Origin: Chitinivibrionia bacterium
Lineage (GTDB): Bacteria > Krumholzibacteriota > Krumholzibacteriia > WVZY01
Length of the DNA stretch: 12,692 bases
Reading direction: 5' to 3'
Assembly (NCBI GenBank): GCA_016208665.1
Contig: JACQXT010000149.1
Span: 1 to 12,692, forward strand
Part shown: piece by piece, positions 7,303-12,692 of the stretch
Layout: every line of letters begins with the position of its first letter
Numbering within the stretch: position 1 is the first letter of the stretch
Position numbers and translations under genes: made by a program
Notes under the pieces: model-generated
Databases searched by the model: none
Told to the model about the DNA's origin: nothing
What the model saw: the letters and a program-made list of their open reading frames with translations, nothing else

Positions 7303-7326
7303 TAACACTTTAAAGGAGGTAACACC

Positions 7327-8829
7327 ATGGCAGCTAACCTGATTCAGAAGTTAGGACAATATATTTCCCTGGCCATCGCAAGCAAGTCGTCCGGGGATCC
7401 CATCATGCAGGGGCATCTCCCCGCGGTGGCCCTCATAGACACAGACGCCGCCGGGAAGCTCTCCATAGACACAGGCCCCGCGGTCTACGATCTCTCCGTC
7501 AAGGCAATCGACGAGAACGGCAATAGCGCCGTTCTCGTAGGAGATCCCCTCTTCTATGTCGCGGCCGACACGCCCAAGCTCTCCAAAAAAGCCTCCGGCA
7601 AGTTTTACGGCTACGCCCTGGAGGCAATCACCGCAGGATCCACCGATACAATCAAGGTCCGCCTCCAGGCGGGCGGCCATATCCCGCAGATCGGATCGTT
7701 CAGCTCGATCACATCCGGTTTCGGCATCGACTTAAGCGCCGTTACCGCAGCATCGAGGGTCTACGCCGACGATGGTGGCGAAGAACTCTGGGCCCTAGGG
7801 TCCGTACCGGACAGAAGAGTAAGCCTGGCCAGAATGCTCGTTACTGCAGACCAGACGGGCGGCCACATCAGGCTTGCATCCAAGATGGGCCACCTGAAAG
7901 CGTACAATGTCGGGTGGAACACCGAGCAGGCAGCAGGCGTCTACGGCTACCTCGAACTTGTACGCGCCGCAGGGACCGTCGCTTTAGGTGGCTACGGAAA
8001 GAGCGCAGCCGTTATCGGATGCGTCGAGAACTCCGGGGCCATTACCGTGAGCGCGAACCATATCCTCGCCGGCATGGCGGCTATCTCCAAGATGAACGGA
8101 AACCTCACGCAGACGGGAAAGACCGTGGGCTTCCTGGTAGACATCTACGACAACACCAACTGGTCCGACGCATCGATCGCCCGGTCGAAATGGGCCTATG
8201 GGCTTTACGTGCCCGCCAGGGCCGCGGAGTGCGGTTTCCTCATTGGAGACTTCGCCTCTGCCACTGCCGGATCCGGAATAGTCCTCAATTCCACCATTAC
8301 TGCCGCGGCCAGGATCTACGCCGACGATGGCGGGGTAGCCCTCTCGGGCGGCGACATCAGAGCCGGAGTAGCAAGGCTCCTCATCACCCAGCCGATAGTC
8401 GACACGGATCTGACGATCTCCGGATGGGTAGGACAGATCAAAGTCGGCGCCGTAGACATCAGCGCCAACACGTCCTACGTGGCAGGCGCCAGGGGCTATG
8501 TGGAAATCGCCGCGGGCGGGACCGTCTATAACGCAGCCGGCCTCCGGGCAACCGTCGAGCTGCCGGCAACGGCCGTGATCAACACGAATGGCATCCTCTC
8601 CGGACTTATGATCGATGCCATCAGCCTCGGAGGGACTCACACCGGCAAGGCATCAATGGTCCACATCCCGAATCCGCTGGCTGGAACGTGGGACTATTTC
8701 CTCGACTTCGGCAGCGCCCCCGGGGCGATTGCGGCTGACACGAGCGCAACACCCGGAAACGCAACCCACAAGATCACATGCAGGATAGGATCGACCGACT
8801 TCTACCTGATCGGTTTCGCAGACTTCTAA
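7327..8829 (+). CDS. Capsid cement (DUF2190-like) protein with duplicated beta-rich C-terminal region
   Basis: 500 residues behind a strong ribosome site (AAAGGAGGT, 6 nt before ATG). Residues 1 to ~115 match the small capsid cement/decoration family often placed after the capsid gene: GDPIMQGHLPAVAL, VYDLSVKA, GDPLFY and GKFYGYALEAITAGSTDTIKVRL. That family is normally only ~100-130 residues. Here a further ~385 residues follow as two related copies. Copy 1 (~131-300) starts GFGIDLSAVTAASRVYADDGG and contains GVYGYLELVRAAGTV. Copy 2 (~315-490) starts GSGIVLNSTITAAARIYADDGG and contains GARGYVEIAAGGTV. They are Gly/Ala/Val-rich and probably beta structure. The protein likely coats the head and displays the repeats outside; that role is inferred. 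No membrane segment is seen. Confidence 0.75.
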   Translation: MAANLIQKLGQYISLAIASKSSGDPIMQGHLPAVALIDTDAAGKLSIDTGPAVYDLSVKAIDENGNSAVLVGDPLFYVAADTPKLSKKASGKFYGYALEAITAGSTDTIKVRLQAGGHIPQIGSFSSITSGFGIDLSAVTAASRVYADDGGEELWALGSVPDRRVSLARMLVTADQTGGHIRLASKMGHLKAYNVGWNTEQAAGVYGYLELVRAAGTVALGGYGKSAAVIGCVENSGAITVSANHILAGMAAISKMNGNLTQTGKTVGFLVDIYDNTNWSDASIARSKWAYGLYVPARAAECGFLIGDFASATAGSGIVLNSTITAAARIYADDGGVALSGGDIRAGVARLLITQPIVDTDLTISGWVGQIKVGAVDISANTSYVAGARGYVEIAAGGTVYNAAGLRATVELPATAVINTNGILSGLMIDAISLGGTHTGKASMVHIPNPLAGTWDYFLDFGSAPGAIAADTSATPGNATHKITCRIGSTDFYLIGFADF

Positions 8830-8855
8830 GATCGGGATCCTGAACAGGAAATACC

Positions 8856-8880
8856 GGGAGGGGCCTTTGAGGTCCCTCCC
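8856..8880 (+). promoter_or_regulatory. Strong GC-rich hairpin without U-tract
   Basis: GGGAGGGGCC (8856-8865) pairs with GGTCCCTCCC (8871-8880), 10 bp with one G-U, around a TTTGA loop. On the plus strand it is followed by ATAAAAAACC, not by T residues, so intrinsic termination is unlikely. It sits between the cement gene and the DUF1617-like gene, where head expression may be stepped down or the transcript processed. Confidence 0.5.
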
Positions 8881-8909
8881 ATAAAAAACCGACAGAAAGG
8901 AGCAATCGT

Positions 8910-9293
8910 ATGATAACGGTGCATGTAGGAGAATTACCGGCGATACTCGAAGGGATCAACGAGATATCCGAAGCCCGCCTGCCGATAAAGACGGCGCACA
9001 AGGTAGCCAAAATCGCCAAGAAGGTAGTGGAAGAGCGGCAGATCGCCGAAACATCGAGGATGAAGCTCGTGGACCGGTATGCGGAAAAAGATGAAAACGG
9101 CCGGCCCGTGACCGAAGGCAATGTTTACAAGTTCGCCGACGTGGAAGGCTTCGGAAAAGAGTACGGCGAGCTGTGCGAGATAGAGATCTCCATCGATATC
9201 GAACCTTTGACCCTGGACGAACTCGGCGATGTTCAGCTCATGCCGGTGACCCTTATCAAGCTCGATGCTTTCATAGCGGAAGACGGCAAATAA
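8910..9293 (+). CDS. DUF1617-like phage protein
   Basis: 127 residues; AAAGGAG at 8896-8902 lies 7 nt before the ATG. The pattern resembles phage proteins classed as DUF1617: an N-terminal beta segment, LPIKTAHKVAKIAKKVVEE as a Lys-rich helix, KLVDRYAEKDENGRPV, then an acidic helical stretch and the ending IEPLTLDEL...LIKLDAFI. The function of that family is not established; such genes stand among head and tail genes, so a role in virion assembly is plausible. No membrane segment or Cys motif. The assignment is from memory of sequence style and would need a profile search. Confidence 0.6.
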   Translation: MITVHVGELPAILEGINEISEARLPIKTAHKVAKIAKKVVEERQIAETSRMKLVDRYAEKDENGRPVTEGNVYKFADVEGFGKEYGELCEIEISIDIEPLTLDELGDVQLMPVTLIKLDAFIAEDGK

Positions 9294-9352
9294 CCCAACG
9301 GTCGGGTCGGGACTGTAAATCCCGTCCTTCCCTAACCTGAATGGAGGCTTGA

Positions 9353-9610
9353 ATGGAAGCAACAACGCTGCGACATGACACAAAGACGGTGGGGATAGCG
9401 GCTGTTGAGATCGTCCCGGGCAGGTCCCGCCGAAGCGTGATTGTCCAGAACCTTTCCACCAACGACGTCTATGTCGGCGGATCGGGCGTGACTACGGCCA
9501 ACGGGATAAAGATCATTCCCGGAGCCTCGGCGACGATCTACACCTCAGCCTCGGTCTACGCCATAGCCTCCGGGGCGGGTTCCGACGTTCGGTACCTGGA
9601 GGAGGCCTGA
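9353..9610 (+). CDS. Small virion-associated protein, 85 residues
   Basis: GGAGG at 9343-9347 lies 5 nt before the ATG. The protein is a compact beta-rich domain: SRRSVIVQNLSTNDVYVGGSGVT followed by GIKIIPGASATIY and ending DVRYLEEA. Such small proteins recur in tailed phages near head-fiber and tail genes and probably form a beta-sandwich on the virion; I know no assigned function. It stops 1 nt before the ATG of the next gene, whose ribosome site (GGAGGAGG, 9598-9605) lies inside this gene's last codons, so the two are co-translated. Confidence 0.65.
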   Translation: MEATTLRHDTKTVGIAAVEIVPGRSRRSVIVQNLSTNDVYVGGSGVTTANGIKIIPGASATIYTSASVYAIASGAGSDVRYLEEA

Positions 9611-9611
9611 T

Positions 9612-9995
9612 ATGGAGATCACGAAACCCGTCGAGGTCGACACCGACGTTTCTCTCACCGCGAACAGCGATCAGAAGGTGGCGTCTCAGAAGGCCGTAAA
9701 AGCCTATGTTGCCTCCGCGATCGGCGCGGCCGCGCTGCCTGATCCCCTGCTCTACAAGGGTGCCCTTAACTGCTCCGGAGCCCCCAACTAGCCCGCGGCA
9801 TACGCAGGCCATGTCTACATCGTGAGCGCCGCCGGCAAAATCGGCGGGGCCTCGGGGCCTTCGGTGGAGGCGGGCGACATGCTGATCTGCTCCGTCGATT
9901 CCACGGCCACGGGAACCCAGGCGGCAGTGGGCGCAAACTGGGACATCCTCCAGACCAACATCGCCAACCCCGCAAACTACCTGGAGATCGATTAG
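9612..9995 (+). pseudogene. Fiber-like virion protein gene interrupted by an in-frame amber codon
   Basis: Translation should start at ATG 9612, 6 nt after GGAGGAGG. The first 59 codons read MEITKPVEVDTDVSLTANSD, then a helix with KVASQKAVKAYV, a motif of phage fiber and head-fiber proteins, and end at LLYKGALNCSGAPN. TAG follows at 9789-9791. The same frame then continues for 67 codons (PAAYAGHVYIVSAAGKIGG ... GDMLIC ... GANWDIL ... YLEID) to TAG at 9993-9995. In relatives the two halves form one domain, usually with Tyr where the amber stands (NYPAADAGH-like), so one base change would explain it. The second half has no ribosome site of its own. Either the gene is broken, the stop is read through or suppressed, or the base is an error. 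Confidence 0.72.
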
Positions 9996-10307
9996 ATGGA
10001 GCTGAACCCCATCTTCCAGAAGGCGGTCCTCGATATCCACATTGACCGCGGCGTCGAGGCCACCTTCACCCATGGCGCCGGCACTCCCGTCGCCTGCCAC
10101 CCCATCATGCGCCAGGAGCCTACGCCCCAGCCAGGCGGGTATGAGGCCCAGGTACCCGCGATCGTCACGACAATCACGGTGCCTATCGAGGAGATCGTCG
10201 ACACTCCCGTCGCCGGCGACACGTTCACCACCACTGCAGCCACCTACACGGTCCAGGGACCGCCTATCGAGAACAACGGCTATGTCTGCAAGGTGGTGGT
10301 CATATGA
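9996..10307 (+). CDS. Head-tail attachment protein, lambda FII-like
   Basis: 103 residues, beginning MELNPIFQKAVLDIHIDRGVE and continuing with beta strands (IVTTITVPIEEIVDTPVAG, FTTTAATYTVQGPPIENN) to KVVVI. The single-domain beta fold with the ending YTVQGPP...GYVCKVVV matches the style of FII-like head-tail joining proteins. Its place between head genes and gpZ is also that of FII. Its ATG directly follows the TAG of the interrupted gene (TAGATG), with GGAGATCG upstream as a weak ribosome site, so it may depend on translation of the upstream frame. It overlaps the next gene by 4 nt (ATGA at 10304-10307). Confidence 0.65.
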   Translation: MELNPIFQKAVLDIHIDRGVEATFTHGAGTPVACHPIMRQEPTPQPGGYEAQVPAIVTTITVPIEEIVDTPVAGDTFTTTAATYTVQGPPIENNGYVCKVVVI

Positions 10308-10822
10308 GCCAGCCTTCAATCAGGATCGACCGCGCCCAGCTCGCCGATGTAAAAGCGACCTTCGCCGGTGTCGGAAATATCGCCCCGAAGGTGATATCCC
10401 GCTCCATCAACCGCGCCCTGGACGGGGTCAAGACCGACGGATCCCGCCTGGTGAACCAGCAGATCACGGCCAAGGTCAGCGTCATCAAGAAAAGTTTCAC
10501 CATGTCGCGGGCCACAGTGAATCGCCTTACCGGGACGGCCTCTTCTTCCGGGAAACCCCTGCCTCTGATCGAATTCTCTTTCAGACAGACGAAGAAGGGC
10601 GTCACCATCCAGATCTTCCGGAACAAGGCGAGAAAACTCATCCCGGGAGCCTTTATCACCACGGTGAAAAATGGCCATAGCGGCGTATTCTGGAGAGTCT
10701 ATCACGAGACGAAGAAACCCGTCCGTCCGAAGGTCTCCTATGGCCGCCTCCCGAAGAAGTACCGTCTTCCCATGAAGGAATTATTCGGACCCCGGACCCC
10801 GGACATCCTTTCTCCTCCATGA
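10304..10822 (+). CDS. gpZ-like minor tail protein, probably truncated by a +1 frameshift
   Basis: 172 residues as read. It resembles minor tail protein Z (lambda gpZ, 192 residues), which acts in joining tail to head: VISRSINRALDGVKTDGSRL and the KLIPGAFITTVKNGHSGVFW segment are typical. It starts at ATG 10304 in an ATGA overlap. The frame ends early with LFGPRTPDILSPP at TGA 10820-10822. In the +1 frame the next 21 codons read DRLDAETNFELSKLN and KSAVAS, just the helical ending expected for this family. That frame stops at 10884-10886 in an ATGA overlap with the next gene. The corrected length would be about 193. One extra base in the C/T run at 10811-10818, or a +1 shift at CCA.TGA, would explain this. 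Confidence 0.78.
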   Translation: MSQPSIRIDRAQLADVKATFAGVGNIAPKVISRSINRALDGVKTDGSRLVNQQITAKVSVIKKSFTMSRATVNRLTGTASSSGKPLPLIEFSFRQTKKGVTIQIFRNKARKLIPGAFITTVKNGHSGVFWRVYHETKKPVRPKVSYGRLPKKYRLPMKELFGPRTPDILSPP

Positions 10823-10886
10823 TCGCCTCGACGCAGAGACAAATTTTGAGCTTTCCAAGCTCAACAAATCGGCGGTGGCCTCATGA
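10823..10886 (+). other. Orphaned 3' end of the gpZ-like gene
   Basis: In the frame beginning with codon GAT at 10821 the segment encodes DRLDAETNFELSKLN and KSAVAS, then TGA at 10884-10886. It has no start codon or ribosome site and overlaps the next gene by ATGA. It is best read as the displaced C-terminus of the upstream gene. Confidence 0.68.
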
Positions 10887-11617
10887 GCGAGACCCTCTCC
10901 ATCCGCCAGAGGATTATCGAAGCCATAATCACCCGCCTCGCCCAGGTGCGCATTGCCAACGGCTACGAGACGGATTGTGGCACCCACGTCTTTCGGGCCG
11001 TGCAGCAGCCAGCCCCCACGGACTGTCCCTGCTTCGTGATCTGGCCCGGCATCGAGGAGGCCGGAAAGAAATACGGCAGGCAGGCCGCGCTCCTTCCGAT
11101 CCGGATCGAGGGCTTCACCGCGATCCCCCCGCCCCCGGCGACAGCCGTCGACGTCATCACCCTCACGGAGCGGATCATCGCCGACCTGATCGAGGTCATG
11201 TGCGGCGCGATCTGGACCAAAGCCTACACTTCCGGAGGCGGGGCCTATGTGCCTGTCGTGGGAGATACGGTCACGGGCCACGCGTCGACAGCCACGGCCC
11301 TCATCGCCGGGATCACCGTCACCACGGGCAGTATGGGCGCCGGCACGGCAGCAGGCGTCCTGACCCTTCGCCGCCTCTCCGGTACCTTCCGCGCGGAAAA
11401 CCTGGACATCGGAGCCCATCTCGACGTGGCGACGATAGCCGGAGCCCCCGCGCCTCAGTCCCACTTGGCGGCCGCCACCTTGTCCCTGGCGGAATCCCTC
11501 GATTACACCGGAGGAGGCGTGGAGAACTACCCCGAACAGGGCCACACGACAAGCGGCGCCGTCGCCGTCTTTAATGTCGGTTACAGCACCATCATTGGCA
11601 ACCCATACAGTCAATAA
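10883..11617 (+). CDS. Tail terminator/completion protein (gpU-like role) with inserted domain
   Basis: 244 residues; typical tail terminators have about 130-170. The N-terminus (MSETLSIRQRIIEAIITRLAQV to about residue 110) and the C-terminus (LAESLDYTGGGVENYPEQG ... GAVAVFNVGYSTIIGNPYSQ) together form the usual fold, ending in the characteristic xYxTxxGxP segment. Between them, about 112-187, lies a Gly/Thr/Ala-rich block (GGGAYVPVVGDTVTG ... GTAAGVLTLRRLSGTF) resembling the GxTVTG repeats of phage surface proteins. The protein probably caps the tail tube and meets the head connector, with the insert exposed. It starts at ATG 10883, overlapping the displaced gpZ stop by ATGA. No strong ribosome site is present, so coupling to gpZ translation matters and may be impaired by the upstream frameshift. 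Confidence 0.68.
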   Translation: MSETLSIRQRIIEAIITRLAQVRIANGYETDCGTHVFRAVQQPAPTDCPCFVIWPGIEEAGKKYGRQAALLPIRIEGFTAIPPPPATAVDVITLTERIIADLIEVMCGAIWTKAYTSGGGAYVPVVGDTVTGHASTATALIAGITVTTGSMGAGTAAGVLTLRRLSGTFRAENLDIGAHLDVATIAGAPAPQSHLAAATLSLAESLDYTGGGVENYPEQGHTTSGAVAVFNVGYSTIIGNPYSQ

Positions 11618-11635
11618 CTCTACAAGGAGGATCGC

Positions 11636-12640
11636 ATGAACGCAGAAAATGCAGTAGTCAGCTACGAAGCAGGCCAGACAGCCGTGGCCATGGTGGCACT
11701 CACCGACCAGGGCGACCATAAGGATTTCCGCTCCGCCGATACCCTCTGGAGCAATAAATCCGGCTATGAGCCTTCCGTCAAGCCCAACGGACTCGCCACA
11801 GGCGGCGTCGTAACGCCGGCAGCAGGAGGAGGAAACGACCACATCGATGTGGCAGCCCTCACCTGCTATCTCGCGGGAGTCCTTACCACCGTGGGAGCGG
11901 CGACCAACGTCGATATCAGCCGCGGGGTGACGACTGATATCTGCATGATCACCTCCATCACCGTAACCGACGCCGGCGCCATTGCCGCGGTGGCAGGCAC
12001 CGACGGCACCGCATTCTCCACCACGCGCGACGCTGCAGGAGGACCTCCCCTGATCCCCGTGGGGTCTATCGAGATCGCCCAGGTCCGCACCACCTCCGTC
12101 ACCGCCGCGCCGGTCGCCGAGACGGAGATCTTCCAGGTCGTGGGCACGCACTGCGAACGCTATGATTACCCCACGTGGGAAGAGCATCGCGCCAACGTCG
12201 AAGCCGGGATCCTCGGAAACGCCGGCGTCGAGTTCGCCGCAGCCCTGCCGCTGATCCATACTGGAGCCGTGGCCAAGAAGGTCTACGCCGCCTATTACGT
12301 CCCGGAATTCACGGAGGTACCGAAAGCCTCCGATTTCGTCCCTCCCGAGACGACCCACTCTGTCGCCTCCAAACAGATCTACGGCAAGACCCTGGGCTCC
12401 TCGGCCAGTTCTCTCAATCAGGGCTCCTTCGTGGCCTACCTGGAGGACGGTATTTCGGACGGGCTCCTCGCGGCCAAGAACCAGACACTCTGGTTCAAGT
12501 TCAAGCAGGACCGCCTCCGGGATCCCTACATCCTCTGCCAGGGCAAGACGGGAATCAGCAGGACATTTCCCGCCGGCGACCAGATCTCGGCGAACGTGAC
12601 CATCTCCGCAGAGGAGAGCGCCCTCGAGGTGACAGCATAA
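11636..12640 (+). CDS. Probable major tail (tube) protein with inserted beta domain
   Basis: 334 residues behind AAGGAGG (11624-11630, 5 nt before ATG). Position after the tail terminator and before the next tail gene is that of the tail tube protein. The last ~160 residues (IFQVVG ... YDYPTWEEHRANVEAG ... FPAGDQISANVTISAEES) look like the tube domain. Residues ~50-160 form a separate Ala/Thr/Gly-rich block (VTPAAGGGNDHIDVAALTCY ... GGPPLIPVGSIEIAQVRTTS) that I recall from several proteobacterial prophage structural proteins. It probably projects from the tail, as the extra domain of lambda gpV does. The stop overlaps the next start (TAATG at 12638-12642). Role inferred mostly from order and domain style. 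Confidence 0.62.
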   Translation: MNAENAVVSYEAGQTAVAMVALTDQGDHKDFRSADTLWSNKSGYEPSVKPNGLATGGVVTPAAGGGNDHIDVAALTCYLAGVLTTVGAATNVDISRGVTTDICMITSITVTDAGAIAAVAGTDGTAFSTTRDAAGGPPLIPVGSIEIAQVRTTSVTAAPVAETEIFQVVGTHCERYDYPTWEEHRANVEAGILGNAGVEFAAALPLIHTGAVAKKVYAAYYVPEFTEVPKASDFVPPETTHSVASKQIYGKTLGSSASSLNQGSFVAYLEDGISDGLLAAKNQTLWFKFKQDRLRDPYILCQGKTGISRTFPAGDQISANVTISAEESALEVTA

Positions 12641-12692
12641 TGCCCTTTAACAAGAAAGCCTTCATGGCCGCAAAGTTCGTAGCCCGCGAAGA
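12640..12692 (+). CDS. Start of a further tail gene (3' partial)
   Basis: The ATG at 12640 overlaps the TAA of the tail protein gene, and GAGGT at 12626-12630 is a moderate ribosome site 9 nt upstream. Only 17 full codons are visible (MPFNKKAFMAAKFVARE). By position it could be the tail assembly chaperone that follows the tube gene in lambda-like phages, but the fragment is too short to identify. Confidence 0.6.
   Translation, partial: MPFNKKAFMAAKFVARE

Noticed and set aside
6427..7308. Minus-strand open frame of 293 codons opposite the capsid gene
   Set aside because: It is antisense to the capsid domain with no recognisable motif or ribosome site, and its start lies in the repeat-rich spacer.
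7914..8531. Arg-rich plus-strand frame of 205 codons inside the cement gene
   Set aside because: It is a shifted-frame shadow of a well-supported gene with a typical RRR/HR-rich artefact composition.
9308..9324. Stem-loop CGGGA-CTGTAAA-TCCCG, identical in form to a tRNA-Tyr anticodon arm
   Set aside because: No acceptor stem, D-arm or T-arm (GGTTCGAATCC) can be found at the proper distances. It is treated as a chance hairpin in a 59-nt spacer.
9612..9995. Genome-wide amber reassignment (TAG as amino acid)
   Set aside because: The portal frame ends at TAG 5046-5048 directly before a strong ribosome site, and the interrupted frame itself ends at TAG 9993-9995. A single interrupted gene does not support recoding.
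10819..11574. Plus-strand frame starting at ATG 10819 and overlapping the tail terminator
   Set aside because: It is Pro/Arg/His-rich, out of frame with the supported gene, and has no ribosome site. Only its upstream neighbourhood matters, as the displaced gpZ end in another frame.
10781..12358. Long minus-strand open frame of 525 codons opposite the tail genes
   Set aside because: It lies antisense to three convincing tail genes and starts without a ribosome site. Its Gly/Arg/Asp-rich composition is what GC-rich coding DNA gives on the opposite strand.
1..12692. CRISPR array, rRNA, full tRNA, insertion sequence or integrase
   Set aside because: Searched by eye on both strands. No regular spaced repeats, transposase or recombinase motifs, or complete RNA folds were seen.

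Overview
The window is the head and proximal-tail part of the late operon of a lambda-like tailed phage, most likely a prophage or prophage remnant in a GC-rich Gram-negative bacterium. Strong AGGAGG ribosome binding sites, tight gene packing with ATGA/TGATG overlaps and strong G/C bias at third positions support a bacterial host. The style of the proteins resembles prophages of Desulfobacterota/deltaproteobacteria, but that is an impression, not a demonstrated assignment. No integrase, attachment site, lysis or regulatory module is visible, so integrated versus free phage cannot be decided here.

Region 1 (1-1304, + strand): a ParB-like domain fused to a beta-class DNA methyltransferase, cut by the window edge at its 5' end and apparently missing its normal C-terminal tail. 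Region 2 (about 1305-3114): an AT-richer block whose two genes run on the opposite strand. They are a Clp-fold serine protease of the SDH type with a C-terminal zinc-ribbon-like Cys motif, and a 60-residue protein of unknown function. The block has its own candidate promoter and a minus-strand terminator. It sits where lambda-like phages usually carry the terminase genes, just before gpW and portal. This inverted cargo cassette is the best candidate for an undescribed function.

Region 3 (3115-8829, + strand): the head module. It holds gpW-like head-tail joiner, portal, a prohead protease fused to scaffold and major capsid, and a capsid cement protein (DUF2190-like) with a long duplicated beta-rich extension. 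The protease-capsid gene contains a strong in-frame internal ribosome binding site that should yield a separate scaffold-capsid product. Region 4 (8910-12692, + strand): a DUF1617-like protein, two small virion proteins, an FII-like head-tail attachment protein, gpZ-like tail protein, tail terminator with an inserted domain, a probable major tail (tube) protein and the start of one more gene.

Two neighbouring late genes are broken as read. A fiber-like gene has an in-frame amber codon at 9789-9791, and the gpZ-like gene appears to carry a +1 frameshift near 10815-10820, with its expected C-terminus readable in the next frame. With the shortened methyltransferase and the absence of a terminase in its usual place, this suggests a decaying prophage, sequencing errors or, less likely, recoding.
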